Below, piece after piece: positions 1 through 51,726 of a stretch of DNA of 64,000 nucleotides. Below the pieces are notes generated by a model. The model did no database searches. It saw only the letters and a program-made list of their open reading frames with translations, and was not told where the DNA came from. Position numbers and translations under genes: made by a program. This DNA comes from Tillus elongatus (taxonomy: Eukaryota; Arthropoda; Insecta; Coleoptera; Cleridae), in assembly GCA_964006375.1 (NCBI GenBank), contig OZ023266.1, forward strand, positions 19,662,590-19,726,589, given 5' to 3'. How positions within the stretch are numbered: position 1 is the stretch's first letter; each line of letters opens with the position of its first letter.

Positions 1-1010
<1,010 letters not shown>

Positions 1011-1905
1011 AATTTGAAAAAATATATGCTTGGAGCTCGTCCCACTATAAACAGATTTTCATAATACGCCCCGTATTATATTACGGTACGCGTGCATGTA
1101 CAGTGTGACAAGATATGGCAAATAATAATAAATTTATTTAGGTCCTCTCATCGAGTGTTCGTAGTCATTATTCCGAAAATTATTCTTTGTGAAAGTCTAT
1201 ATTTTTGTACAAATTGATTTTTCATTTACATACTGAACTGCCAGGAGATCGCGTGACCTTGAAAATTTTAGTCTACGGCGCAGAGGGAATCTTTGCCCGC
1301 CTGAGCTCATCTTTGCGGCCGCACAGATTCTGCTTCATCCACTCCCGAAGTCACGAGCCGCCACTGCTTTGTATAAATAAATTGAATCGCCCCAAAAAAC
1401 ACAAAAATCTAGACACAGAGTTAGGCGCTAGATACGTATTGAATGATAATTAGAAACCCAATCTTGTATAAATTTGAATGATTCAATCATTGTGTGTTTA
1501 GCAATTACTTTTCACTATCTAAAATTGGAGGTTGTATGTGTTAGCTTGTTTTAATGGGCGAGGACAATTGGTTAGACCAGGTAACAGTGCAGTAGGCGGG
1601 GCAAGGTCAAGTGGATTGTGGGCGTATCGTCTCTCATTGGCTATAGCTGAGATATACATGTGGTAGTATGGGAGGAGTCCCTTTTTTATATTGAGTTTAT
1701 TATAATAGGATAGGTATATGAGTAGAGTTGGCAATGCCGAATGCTGACAGAACTATATTATATTAAGAATATTAGTCAATGAGTGGTACTAATAAACAAA
1801 TGCCAATCAGAAACTACGGTTTATATTTAGTCTATAATAAAAAAAGCCTGGACGCAGCAAGTGCGTTATGGTAGTGAATTTTCATAGAAATGATCTGGCA
1901 CAAAA
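1011..1905. other. Intergenic DNA, nothing recognised
   Basis: This is AT-rich non-coding sequence with a more GC-balanced patch around 1245-1380. A CTGGACGCAGCAAGTGCGTT block near 1850 matches the arms of the foldback element at 4160-5305, so another piece of that family is present. Confidence 0.5.
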
Positions 1906-1907
1906 TA

Positions 1908-2458
<551 letters not shown>

Positions 2459-2639
2459 ATATAAAAATTGTGCATTAAAATATTTTTTTTCATTTTAAAT
2501 AATAGCTATCGTCTTATTTAAAATAAACCAAAAGAAATAAGTTTCAGAGTTCAAAATTTCCGTCTATATGGAGCTAGTTCAACGTGCCGACCCTGTCAAG
2601 TCGATGTAAGTTTGTCGATGTAGAAATATCATCATAGAT

Positions 2640-2820
2640 TACAACTCAAAAGTCAGCTGTCGCTTTTGTCATTATTGTCAAATTGTCAAGATATTTGCTA
2701 AAGCAAAGATCATCTTCATGAAAATGCCACTGTTTTGCTAATTTTCTATTGTAGTGAACTAGTTGTAGGTTTATAAGCTAATATTAAATTGAATTCAGAA
2801 ACTAAAGGCTCAACTACAAG
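2640..2820 (+). promoter_or_regulatory. Probable Pex5 promoter/5' UTR with TGTCA motifs
   Basis: This lies immediately upstream of the Pex5 start codon. Three TGTCA pentamers lie within 2666-2690, plus a nearby CTGTCG. The same pentamer clusters upstream of the other two host genes. No TATA box is evident at a diagnostic spacing. The promoter role is inferred from position only. Confidence 0.35.
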
Positions 2821-32657
<29,837 letters not shown>

Positions 32658-32719
32658 TATTCATTTTTTTATAATGTCTATTACTATCTGTTGTGAATTT
32701 AATGGCATGGTAATTTTGT

Positions 32720-33169
32720 TAATATGGTTGTTATTTTTATACGAAATCTATAAAGATGCATGAGATAAAAAATAGAATATCGTCTGTTAAAAATGTGTTT
32801 TTTTTTACTATCCTAAGTTTTGTATCAAAACTAAACCCTTTAAATTTGATAGAGATCCGTTTGGATTTCAAAAAAATAGCACAGGTGGCAGCTGCAGAGG
32901 TTATAGAACTAATTACAACTAACCCTGACCAAAAGAAATATGTTCTTGGAACATTTATAGATTTGAAAAAAGCGTTTGGTACAGTTAACCATGGCATATT
33001 GCTTGGTAAACTCCATAGTATGGGAATATGTGGAATTGCATATAATCTATCTGGTTATTTGTTTAACAGAAGACTGATAACTATTATGAATGGCAAAAGG
33101 AGTGTAACAAACTGTAGAAGTTGGTGTTCCTCAAGGATCTGTACTCGGGCCAGTGTTGTATTTATTATA
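32720..33169 (+). mobile_element. RT fragment interrupted by a mariner-like element
   Basis: 32870-33169 encodes LGTFIDLKKAFGTVNHGILL and then, after a frame change, the start of a VPQGS box. It stops exactly where the inverted repeat of the element at 33172 begins. No continuation is seen beyond 35050. Confidence 0.7.
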
Positions 33170-35047
33170 TAGGGTGGCGCATTGAAAACGAAACAGACGA
33201 TTTGCGTCCAGAGAAGTTTTTTTTTTAAGAAACGCTGAAACATGTCAATTTTAATATTGAGGGGGACATGTTTTGACATAAAACTCAACTTTGTCGCATC
33301 AACTCCTTAAGGGTGGTGATAACAACCCTTATATTTTAAAGAGGGAACATGGGTCGAGTGTTACATCATTTGAAAGCTCTTTCTCTTCTGAATTCAGCAC
33401 AGTAATTTTTTTGGAAGTTTTATCAACTCGTTTAAAAGTTATTCACTGTTGAAGATGCAAAAACGCATTTCACTCATTCCGATAAGAAATGTGCTGATAG
33501 TCAATGTTTTGTTGGTTTGTAAACAAAAAATTGACTATCAGAACATTGTTTATCGGAACGAGAGAAATGCAGTCTATTATTTCAATTTATCGGTCAGTTT
33601 GATACTTGATAGTACTACCGAAAATTAATTTCACAATGGCGTATTCTGTAAAAGAAAGAGTTGAAATAATTACTCTTTTTTCAAAAACGATGACTGGGCC
33701 AACCGTACCGCAAATTTGTTTAATGAACGACATCCGAACAGACACGTTAACAGAAAATACATTGTGGAGTTAGTTGCAAAGTTTCGACAAAGTGGTTCAG
33801 TAGCCAACAAAAAACGAATTTTCAGTTAGAAATAAGACTACTGAGATTGAAGTTTTAGGACAAATTGCTGCAGATCCAACTTTGAGCACGAGAAAATTGG
33901 CCAGTGTTTCAAACATCAAAAGAAGAACTATTCAGCGAATATTGAAGCATCATAAATTTCACCCGTATAAAATTCATCTTGTACAACTAAATGAAGATGA
34001 TTTTGATCGGCGGCTGGAGTTTTGTGAAGTTATGACTGCACGAATAGCTGATAACGGGAACTTTCTGTTCAATATCTGTTTTTCAGACGAGTGTACGTTT
34101 TTATTAAACTAGTCAATCGTCATAATTGTCGTTATTGGGCAGATAATAATCCAAGAAATTTTCACGAAGTCCACACTCAAACTCCACAGAAATTGAATGT
34201 CTGGACTGGCATTTTTGGAGACTGTTTAATCGGACCAATTTTTCTTGATGGCAATTTGAGTGGCGAAACATATTTGGAGTTACTAGAAGATATCATTTAC
34301 CCTCTACTAATTGACATTGTTGAAAATTCTGATCGCTATCAAGAAAATCAATTAGTGTTTCAACAAGATGGAGCTCCTCCGCATTTTTCACAACGTGTTA
34401 GGGAGTTTTTGAACAGAGAGTTTCCAGAGCAATGGATTGGGCGTAGAGGTCTATTGAGTGATCACAGGATTTAACTCCTTTCTACAGCGCCATTTAAAGA
34501 GTAGAATTTACGCAACAGAACCAGAGTCGCTGGAAGAATTACGACGACACATTGTTGAAGAATGCGGTCTAATAACTCCACAAATGCTCCAGAATGTCAG
34601 ATCTCGTTGTGAACAAAATTTGTACTTTTGTATGGAAGCTGGTGGTCAACAATTTGAACACTTACTTAACTGAATAAACATTTTTGAACAATTGGTTTTT
34701 TTTAACAAAATATTGACTAATCAGTGCATTTCTTATCACAATGAATGAAATACGTTCTTGCAACTCCAACTGTGAATAATTTTTAAACGAGTTGATAAAA
34801 CTTCCAAAAAAAATTGTGCTGAATTTAGAAAAGAAAGAGCTTTCAAATGATGTAACACTCGACCCATGTTCCCTATTTAAAATATAAGGGTTGTTATCAC
34901 CACCCTTAAAGGGTTGATGTGACAAAGTTGAGTTTTATGTCATAACATGTCCCCCTCAATATTAAAATTGACATGTTTCAGCTTTTCTTAAAAAAATAAA
35001 TAAATTATCTGGACGCAAATCGGTCTGTTTCATTTTCAATGCGCGAG

Positions 35048-35051
<4 letters not shown>
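33170..35051 (+). mobile_element. Mariner/Tc1-superfamily element with about 340-bp TIRs
   Basis: Inverted termini at about 33172-33515 and 34695-35049 match closely (GCGCATTGAAAACGAAACAG, TGGGTCGAGTGTTACATCAT). They are flanked by TA on both sides (33170-33171 and 35050-35051). Transposase pieces lie at 33882-34112 (IKRRTIQRILKHHKFHPYKI, ICFSDECTFL), 34091-34474 (VNRHNCRYWADNNP, LVFQQDGAPPHFSQ) and 34458-34670. The segment that should carry the third catalytic acid and the SPxLxxxDFxxWG motif is damaged, and several frameshifts exist, so it is not autonomous. Confidence 0.88.

Positions 35052-35131
<80 letters not shown>
35050..35131. repeat. (TA)n microsatellite at right target site of mariner-like element
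   Basis: About 82 bp of AT repeats starting at the TA target dinucleotide of the preceding element. Confidence 0.97.
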
Positions 35132-35132
<1 letters not shown>

Positions 35133-35275
35133 CTTTTTAACTGACCTTGAATTTGGGTTCTAGGAGCCCTAATTCGCGCTCATTTGAAGAAATTCTCCAA
35201 AAATCCCACCATCGATACATCTCTAATAGTGAATTTTCTTAATGAAAATTCACTAAAACCTGAAGATCGTTACAC
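35132..35275. repeat. Dispersed repeat, family A, copy 2
   Basis: Aligns with 868-1010 in the same orientation relative to the (TA)n array: ACTTTTTAACTGACCTTGAA, CGCGCTCATTTGAAGAAA, CACCATCGATAC. Confidence 0.7.
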
Positions 35276-35902
35276 TAACCAAGTCAGCGTCATCAGAGGA
35301 TGAATAATTATCACAGAATTATTTGGGTTCTCCAAGTGTGCTTAATAGTTGATTAATTTATTTATATTTCACCCAGTTCCTTAAACAACCATATGCTGTT
35401 GACTGCCCTAGGAACTCAATGGCAACCCACCAAGTAGCAACAATCAGGTCGAGTATTTATTTATTTATTTTATTTTTAAAACAAAACAAACAGGTACTTT
35501 CACATTTTATTTACTATTTATTAAAAACTGTAATTACAAAATAATAACACATTCTAATTTGCTTAAACTTTTTCATGTTTTTTTGTTTTCCAGCAATATT
35601 TAAAAAAAGCATATCTCTTATCTGTACAAGAAGTCATCTAAAAGTGATTACGTAACTATAGTAATCCATATTATATTAAAAGTTATAAATTAATCACAAA
35701 TAAACCTTTAGATAACTCCTACTAATAACTAGAATTATTTTACACAATTTGTAAGAAAAAGGGTGGTTTAATCTATTGTTGAATCACATGTGAAAAATGC
35801 AAGTCCCAAATAATGTATAACCGAATGGAAAGAAATATTACTTCGTTATGTTACCTAGAGATTGTATATATAAAACGAAAAGTTGAAGGAGTCTTAAAAT
35901 GT
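35276..35902. other. Convergent intergenic/3' UTR region
   Basis: AT-rich sequence between the family A repeat and the RanBP3 stop. On the minus strand an ATTAAA lies at about 35772-35767 and may serve as a RanBP3 polyadenylation signal. Nothing else is supported. Confidence 0.4.
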
Positions 35903-44383
<8,481 letters not shown>

Positions 44384-44500
44384 TTTTCATCGGTTGACAG
44401 CTTCAAACAGTATGAAAATGAAAGTAAGAAATTTTCGATTTTATTTTTGGCAGTTGTCAGCTTCTGTGTCAAACTTTAGCCACAGCGTAAGAAAGAGAAT
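44384..44500 (-). promoter_or_regulatory. Probable RanBP3 promoter/5' UTR
   Basis: Directly upstream of the RanBP3 ATG on the minus strand. The plus strand shows TTGACA, TTGTCA and TGTGTCA motifs within 85 bp, like the other two host-gene upstream regions. Function is inferred from position. Confidence 0.35.
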
Positions 44501-44640
44501 GAGCGCCACTAGGTGCCAGTAGCGGCAATGTTATGTCATCAAAAAATGTTGACAAACGTAAACTTTTTTTACATAATAATGCAGCTGCTATCAGCGCTGG
44601 CGGCTGCTGAACTCCACCAATTGCCAATTTCACCATGCGT
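44500..44640. repeat. Small foldback repeat, family C, copy 1
   Basis: Contains GTGCCAGTAGC, AAAAAATGTTGACAAACGT and GCAGCTGCTATCAGCGCTGG. These landmarks recur at 44850-44965 and 51120-51275. It lies just upstream of the RanBP3 start. Confidence 0.6.
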
Positions 44641-44849
44641 AAACAGTTGTGTTAAAGTATGGGTTCATCAGCCCCTCTTTATTTCTGTTGGAACTCTCAG
44701 CTGTTGCCAATTTGTTGAAGCGGAAAGATAGACAAACGTCGCGAAGGCAACACTGCGTTGATCAATCTCCAACTGCTAAGATGTATTAGTAGTCAGCAGA
44801 TAAGCGCTTTAACTCAGCTGTTGGAGCTTGGTGTACTAGGTCTTTGGAC

Positions 44850-44965
44850 GAGTTTACCAGGCGCCATCAGCTGCATTGTTTTCTCAAAAAATGTTGGCAA
44901 ACGTCAACATTTGGTCAACATTTTTTGACATAACAACGCAGTTGCTGGCAGCTTTGTGTTTTTTA
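44850..44965. repeat. Small foldback repeat, family C, copy 2
   Basis: It reads TTACCAGGCGCCATCAGCTG ... AATGTTGGCAAACGTCAACATT ... GCAGTTGCTGGCAGC. A central CAAACGTCAACATTTGGTCA block gives local dyad symmetry. Confidence 0.65.
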
Positions 44966-45365
44966 CGTTATGTTTAAAGCTAATTTCAGACACTGGCGAA
45001 TTGCGAAACTATACTTCCTATTGGTCAATTTTAAATAATATACCGATATTATTAGCCATAAGAGAAAAGCACAAATTGATCTTCAGATTCCTGCAGATCA
45101 TAGAAAACAATACTGTCATTTCTAAACAGTAAAACTAATTTGTTGTTTGTATTACTAAGAAAAGTGCATACAGGAACAATTACAAGAGCGGATAACTGAG
45201 AAACCAACCATATATTACTCCAGAGATGATATAAAATTCAGTGAGACATTTTGTTGATGGATTATATCTTGATTTTGCATTATGAATATTTTATTAATTT
45301 TTTTCTGGTGTTATCTTATCAATTACAAAAAACATGATGTTTCAGAACGTAGTTTTTTATCCTAT

Positions 45366-46138
<773 letters not shown>

Positions 46139-46163
46139 TACTCTTCTCTCAGTGGCAACGCTA

Positions 46164-47216
46164 TTAGTTCAAGTATCTTCGTGGAAATCGAACTCTACGT
46201 CCATGGCGTGTAGTTTGAACGGGAACGGGAACTTCACTGTCACTTTCAGTTTCACTAGGTGTTGGACTTTCACTGTCACTGTCAGTTTCACTAGGATGTC
46301 TCTGAGGCTGGAAAGTTGTCTGTTCGTTATCACAAAGAATGAATGCGGGTTTAAGACGGTCAACAGAAATTGTCTCTTCTCCGTGTGATTTCTTGATTTT
46401 AAAGACTTTGTCAGTTCGGGATAACACTTCAAAGGGGCCGTCATAAACTGGTTCGAGAGTTTTTCGCGGAATATCAATGCGAACAAAAACAAAAGGAGCT
46501 TCCATAAGCTTAGGATGGACAAATACCTTTTTTGCAGTATGATGTTTAAAAGGTTCTGGTCGAAGTTGCCTTATGTCTTCTTTCAGCTGAGATATAAGTG
46601 GTGGAACATCATGAGATTGTGTGCTGTTGAAAAAGTCGGTGGGAAGTTTGATTGATTTTCCGTAGACTATTTCAGCGGGTGTTGAGCGATATTCTGGAAT
46701 TATGTACGATCTGAGTCCTAGTAACACAATTGGCAATTTAGCGACCCAGTTTTCGTCCATATGAGCTTTCAAGGCCTGTTTCAGAACTCTATGCCATCTC
46801 TCGATTACACCATTTGCTGCTGGGTGGTAAGCTGTGGTCTTGATGTGGTCTGCACCTAGTGTTTTAGTGAGGTGTGTGAAAAGGTGGCAATCGAATTGTT
46901 TACCTCTGTCTGTGGTGATGTATTGCGGAACACCGAAACGAGAGATCCAGCATGATAAAATAGTGTTCGCTACTGTTTCTGCTGTAATATCTGACAATGG
47001 AATTGCTTCGGGCCATCGAGAAAATCTGTCTATTATTGTTAACAGATAGCGTTGACCTTGTGATGCTGGTAATGGTCCCACAATGTCAACATTTATATGC
47101 GAGAATCTTCTCATGGCTGGGGTGTATTGTCCAATGGCACTGGAAGTGTGTCTCCATATCTTGACTTTCTGGCAGGGAATGCAAGTTTTAGACCAAAGAG
47201 ATACATCGCGTTTCAA
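46164..47216 (-). CDS. Integrase portion of gypsy pol (separated by frameshift)
   Basis: Retroviral-type integrase that joins element cDNA to host DNA. The 350-codon frame has the end of the zinc-binding HHCC region (CIPCQKVK) and the DDE core acids in [19 protein letters not shown] and [14 protein letters not shown]-like [11 protein letters not shown] follows near the C-terminus. The His half of the zinc region lies upstream of this ATG in the same frame, so the start shown is only the first Met after the break. The tail is Ser/Glu-rich. Confidence 0.88.
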   Translation of the reverse strand: MKRDVSLWSKTCIPCQKVKIWRHTSSAIGQYTPAMRRFSHINVDIVGPLPASQGQRYLLTIIDRFSRWPEAIPLSDITAETVANTILSCWISRFGVPQYITTDRGKQFDCHLFTHLTKTLGADHIKTTAYHPAANGVIERWHRVLKQALKAHMDENWVAKLPIVLLGLRSYIIPEYRSTPAEIVYGKSIKLPTDFFNSTQSHDVPPLISQLKEDIRQLRPEPFKHHTAKKVFVHPKLMEAPFVFVRIDIPRKTLEPVYDGPFEVLSRTDKVFKIKKSHGEETISVDRLKPAFILCDNEQTTFQPQRHPSETDSDSESPTPSETESDSEVPVPVQTTRHGRRVRFPRRYLN

Positions 47217-47232
47217 TTTGGGCCAACAAAAT

Positions 47233-49191
47233 CTATCCTGGACCAGATCGACTGAAGCTGATATGCCTGGGTGAGATAAATTGTGGATAGAATCGAAAAT
47301 CTTTCGGCGAAATGAATGGGCGAAGTTTCTTTGAAGAAGAATCGCAAATAAGATTTAATCCGTTGTCAAGAGGCATATTTTGAAATTTGTATGAGGAAGA
47401 TTTAGACTGCAGAATGTGTTTGAGTTCCTCACAAGATGACTGAGCTTGCGCAATTTCTTGGAGTGACACAGTGGAAGAAAGTGAAATTGTTTCAATGCGA
47501 GAACAATAGTCTGCGGGAATGTTTGTAGGACCTGGTATGTAGCGAATGTCTGTGGTAAATTGACCTAGGAAGTCTAAATGCCGTAGTTGCCTTGGAGATG
47601 CTTTATCGACGCGTTGTTCAAAAGCGTATGTCAAAGGTTTGTGGTCCGTATAAATGGTGAAATGGCGACCTTCTAGGGTATATCTAAAGTATTTAACTGC
47701 CTGGTAAGCGGCTAGAAGTTCGCGATCGTAGGTGCTGTAAGATTTTTGGGCTGAAGTAAGCTTTTTAGAGTAGAAACCTAGGGGTTCTAGTATTTGATCA
47801 CGTAGTTGTTGGAGGGAAGCACCTACGGCATAATCAGAAGCATCGACATGGAGAATCAGTGGTAGCGAAGAAGACGGATGAGCTATTAGTGTAGCGTTTT
47901 TTAGTGCCTCTTTCAAACGTTCGAATGCTTCTCGAGTCTGAGGAGTCCACTCGATTTTACGTTTGTCGCGTTTTTTGGGATTCTGGCAGAGGTCGAATAG
48001 TGGTTGCTGAATTTCCGCAGCACGTGGAAGAGAACGACGGTAGAAATTTATGAGACCTAGAAATCTTCTGAGTTTTTCAATGGTATCGGGAAGAGGTAGG
48101 TCGGTAATAGCTTTGATGCGTTCAGGAAGTGGAAATAATCCAGATTTATTTACACGAAAACCTAAAAATGAAATTTCGGCCACTCCGAATTCACATTTAG
48201 ATGAATTGATACGGATGCCGTTGTCTTGTAGTGTCTGAAAAAGTTTTGCTAGATGCTCTTGATGTTCTTTTTCAGAGGCTGATGCAACGAGAATATCGTC
48301 AAGATAGGAGTAGGCAAAGTCAAGATGTCTTAAAATTGAATGTAAATATCTTTGAAATGTTTGTGCTGAATTACGAAGGCCAAATGGGGTTTTAACAAAT
48401 TCGAATAACCCAAATGGAGTTATGACTGCTGTTTTGGGAATATCTTGAGGTGCTACTGGGATGTGATGGAAAGCGCGAATGATATCTAATTTTGAAAAAA
48501 TACGTTTGCCTTTTAACTGGGCATTAAAATCCTGCAAATTTGGAATGGGATATTTGTCTGCTCGGTAATCCCCACATGGTCTCCATGAGCCATCCTTTTT
48601 TTGCACCATGTGGAGGGGGCTTGACCATGGACTTTTGGAGGGTCTACAAATTCCCAAGTCCATCATGTGCTGGAATTCTAGCTTTGCTTGAGCTAGCTTT
48701 TCCGGGGGCAATCTTCTAGCTTTTGCAGTGACAGGTGGTCCTTCCGTACTTATAGTATGGAAGAACTCAACCTCTGGAAGGTTGCTAGAAGAAGTTTCCT
48801 TAAACAGGTCAGGAAATTGTTGTAGCAATTTGAAGTACTGGTGTGTCGGGTCTACGAGATGAATTTTAGAATTTAATCCTGGTGGTGGGTTAGCAACGGC
48901 CTTAGAGAGGTTTGTCTTTGTATCGATTAAACGTCTATGTTTCATATCTACAAGTAAAGCAAACTCTGCTAGAAAGTCAGCGCCTATAATTGGTTGCTTG
49001 ATATCGGCAAGTGTGAAGGGCCAGCAGAACCTACGGCGTAAACCTAGATCCAAATCTAATAATTGTTCGTCATAGGTATGAATAGGGGTCCCGTTTGCAG
49101 CATACAAGGTACGTTTCGATTGAAATTTCCGTTGGTCGTGAGTGGGTGGAATAACTGAAATATCCGCTCCAGAGTCGATTAGAAATTTCAT
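47233..49191 (-). CDS. Protease, reverse transcriptase and RNase H portion of gypsy pol
   Basis: 652 codons. An aspartic protease motif [11 protein letters not shown] lies at residues 4-14. Gypsy RT follows with [49 protein letters not shown] and [10 protein letters not shown]. RNase H acids lie in [27 protein letters not shown] and [11 protein letters not shown]. The last 20 or so residues are out of frame relative to the integrase, so a 1-base-type disruption lies near 47300-47312. The start may lie further upstream, since gag and pol are in different frames and programmed frameshifting is usual. Confidence 0.9.
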   Translation of the reverse strand: MKFLIDSGADISVIPPTHDQRKFQSKRTLYAANGTPIHTYDEQLLDLDLGLRRRFCWPFTLADIKQPIIGADFLAEFALLVDMKHRRLIDTKTNLSKAVANPPPGLNSKIHLVDPTHQYFKLLQQFPDLFKETSSSNLPEVEFFHTISTEGPPVTAKARRLPPEKLAQAKLEFQHMMDLGICRPSKSPWSSPLHMVQKKDGSWRPCGDYRADKYPIPNLQDFNAQLKGKRIFSKLDIIRAFHHIPVAPQDIPKTAVITPFGLFEFVKTPFGLRNSAQTFQRYLHSILRHLDFAYSYLDDILVASASEKEHQEHLAKLFQTLQDNGIRINSSKCEFGVAEISFLGFRVNKSGLFPLPERIKAITDLPLPDTIEKLRRFLGLINFYRRSLPRAAEIQQPLFDLCQNPKKRDKRKIEWTPQTREAFERLKEALKNATLIAHPSSSLPLILHVDASDYAVGASLQQLRDQILEPLGFYSKKLTSAQKSYSTYDRELLAAYQAVKYFRYTLEGRHFTIYTDHKPLTYAFEQRVDKASPRQLRHLDFLGQFTTDIRYIPGPTNIPADYCSRIETISLSSTVSLQEIAQAQSSCEELKHILQSKSSSYKFQNMPLDNGLNLICDSSSKKLRPFISPKDFRFYPQFISPRHISFSRSGPG

Positions 49192-49268
49192 ATTGGAGCG
49201 TCTATCAAAAATAAAAAGGCGGCGTGTTAGGTGGCTCTCGTCTCCTGCCGCGTGGAGGGAGTGCCTTA

Positions 49269-50039
49269 TTAGTTTTCAGACACATGTTTTGCTTTAAAAT
49301 TGCAAGGTTGGATGCAACGTTTGGCCTTGTTGCCAAATCGTTCATGATACCAACACGTGGAGGTTGAGGAATTTGCGGTTATGGAATTTCGAGAAAGCTT
49401 GTGTCTTTCTCGGGAGGTAGATCGGGAACGCGTTCGCAATTCGTTGACTGATGCTGTTAGCTTCACTAATTGAGCTTCTAACTTGCCTAGCTTGTCGGGC
49501 TCGCGTGACTGAATTTCAGCCACGTTGTATTTATCTCCGAAAATTTCCACGATTTTGTCTGCTGTAACCGACAAATTTTCTAGAGAATCGTTGCTCAAAG
49601 CCAAAATTGAACGAACGTTGACTGGTAAACGTTGTAGAAATAAAATTTTAAGGAGATTTTCTCCAATCTGACTACCGGCTAAAAACTTCATTTCGCGTAA
49701 AAGTTGCGATGGTTTTCTGTCGCCTAATTCTAATTCTGTTAAAAGTTTATTTAGTTTGCGACTATCGGACTCTTCAAATTCTAATAAAAGACGTTTCATT
49801 AGATCTGAATAGGGGGTTGATGATAATGGTTGGGTTAAAAAATCTGAAATTGACTCTGCGACATCAGGATCGAGTATAGCGAGTACATGACTGAATTTTG
49901 TCTTTTCAGAACTGATCTGCGATATATCAAACTGGGCGTCAACCTGCATTTGCCAGATTTTCACGTTACGTCTCCATATAGGAGGTAATTTTATTGCAAC
50001 CCTTGCCATGATATTGCTGCTTGAAGAATCTTCGGCCAT
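49269..50039 (-). CDS. Gag of CsRn1-like gypsy element
   Basis: 256 codons. It has a capsid-like helical region (IWRRNVKIWQMQVDAQFDIS, KLLTELELGDRKPSQLLREM, FLQRLPVNVRSIL). Near the C-terminus is a CX2HX9CX3C zinc finger (CWYHERFGNKAKRCIQPC), the unusual CHCC arrangement known from the CsRn1 lineage rather than the standard CCHC. Its frame differs from that of pol. Confidence 0.88.
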   Translation of the reverse strand: MAEDSSSSNIMARVAIKLPPIWRRNVKIWQMQVDAQFDISQISSEKTKFSHVLAILDPDVAESISDFLTQPLSSTPYSDLMKRLLLEFEESDSRKLNKLLTELELGDRKPSQLLREMKFLAGSQIGENLLKILFLQRLPVNVRSILALSNDSLENLSVTADKIVEIFGDKYNVAEIQSREPDKLGKLEAQLVKLTASVNELRTRSRSTSRERHKLSRNSITANSSTSTCWYHERFGNKAKRCIQPCNFKAKHVSEN

Positions 50040-50191
50040 TGTGAAAAAAATCAGATAATTTTTAAATTAGAAAAGACTGACCTGTTTAGATATTAGTTTT
50101 CTGTAGGCATGAGCACGTGCGTGGAAGTTAGGCGACGTCGGCTGGAACATCAGGCTGGGCATCTTCGGCTTGCGGCACGGGGTCACCAATA

Positions 50192-50492
50192 TGGATGTTA
50201 ATTGCACTTGTTGATATTAAATCCATACGTAAACATTTAATATACTTTATTATTTCACTAACTGAATAAACTATATAAAACAATCCAACAGTACATAACA
50301 GATAACTGACCGAGCGTGGAGAGACGTATCTTCACTGTATCGGTTGGTAGCGAGGAGAGAGAGAGATCCCTGGTGTCTCTTATATAGTAGTTCTTGACAG
50401 CTTGCTGTCGAATAACGTAACGCAACGTTTAGCTGTCAAGAGAAACACAGAGTAGTGTTGACGGAAACACTGCGGTCGGAACCACCGCCACA
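50192..50492 (-). repeat. 5' LTR of the gypsy element
   Basis: 301 bp, TG..CA ends. On the minus strand the primer-binding TGGTGACCCCG begins a few bases downstream, near 50188. Confidence 0.93.
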
Positions 50493-50499
50493 ATATATA

Positions 50500-51100
50500 A
50501 ATATATATCAAATGAGTTTTTGATATTTATGGAGAATACAATAGAATTAAATTTGAATAAAATTTGTTATAACGTTGTTTGATGATAGTTGTTAATTAAT
50601 ACTAATGTTTTCATAACTCTCAATTACTAAAGGTTTGCAAATAAAGCAGATAGAATAAAGTAAAGCCTTATTGCGTGTAGGAACTTTAACAATAAGACTA
50701 TCCATTTGAAAATATCAATAAAATCATTTATAGTATTCAATATGACTGATCGCAATAGATAGTAAAAATGATCAAGAATAACACAATTTTAAATCTATAA
50801 GCATACTAATCATTTACAAACAAAAAGAACGGCCTCTTAATGGATACCAATGCTAAACACTAAGACCATTATTGTATTTACAGTATACTAGAGTAATCAT
50901 AAATCTAATCCATTACTTAGGATTTGGTGAGAATTTATATTTTTATATTCCATTTTTAATTAAGGTGGTGCCAATTTATAAGTTTAGGAAATACTTTGAA
51001 TTTGAAATAATCGGTAGTTGTGAGAATTTTGCGTAGCGAGAATACAGTGGCCACGATATCTGAAAATCGATACTACGAAAAAAAAAAGGGTTCAGTAAAA
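50500..51100. other. Divergent spacer, nothing recognised
   Basis: AT-rich sequence without supported features between the LTR element and the family C repeat. Confidence 0.5.
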
Positions 51101-51119
51101 TGTCAAAACAACGAGATGT

Positions 51120-51275
51120 GAGTTCACCAGGCGCTAGTAGCTGCCAGCAGCTTCATTGCTATATAAAAACTGTTGATAAATGTCAACACTTTGTCAACAC
51201 TTTGTTAACACTTTGGCAACAGTTTTTGACAGAACAATGAGGCTGCTGGCAGCACTGGCGCCTGGTGATCTCCAA
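51120..51275. mobile_element. Small foldback repeat, family C, copy 3 (best termini)
   Basis: The ends TTCACCAGGCGC...GCTGCCAGCAGC and GCTGCTGGCAGC...GGCGCCTGGTGA form an inverted pair. The centre holds CTGTTGATAAATGTCAAC and repeated CAACACTTTG units. About 155 bp, non-coding, about 300 bp upstream of the Ipo13 ATG. Confidence 0.75.
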
Positions 51276-51360
51276 AAGCTATAAAATAATTTTATCGATC
51301 TTGGGTGGACTCAAGATCTGTAAAACTTACTTTATAGATCTTGTGGTGAACTCGCCCAAT

Positions 51361-51573
51361 CTCTCTGTCAAAATAATGTTAGTGTCAGTTTCATGTCACT
51401 GTCACTTGTCACTTGTCAGTTGTCAATACTTTTTTAACGAAAGGTAGAAGGAAGGACGATGTTCTTAAAAACCCTTAAATTTGCAAAATGTAGTACATAA
51501 AGGAATCCTCAGAAATTTTTTATTGTGTTAGATTTAAGTGATATCAGTGAGGTTTACTTTAAACTCTTTGATA
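51361..51573 (+). promoter_or_regulatory. Probable Ipo13 promoter/5' UTR with seven TGTCA motifs
   Basis: TGTCA occurs seven times between about 51366 and 51425, just upstream of the Ipo13 start. Whether this is a factor-binding cluster or a simple-sequence expansion cannot be told from sequence alone. Confidence 0.4.
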
Positions 51574-51726
51574 ATGGAATTTACCGTAGATAATCTGGAA
51601 AAAGCGGTTACCCTCTTCTACAGAAGTGAAGCTGGTCAACAAGCTGAGGCCCACCAGTGGCTAACAGAAGCTCAAAATTCAACCCAGGCATGGAGTTTCG
51701 TATGGGAGCTATTAAATCCTCATAGG
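51574..51726 (+). CDS. Ipo13: Ipo13 coding exon 1
   Basis: 51 codons from ATG to CATAGG, followed by a GTATAA donor and a 56-bp intron. The ATG is set by the conserved NLEKAV segment right after it. Confidence 0.9.
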
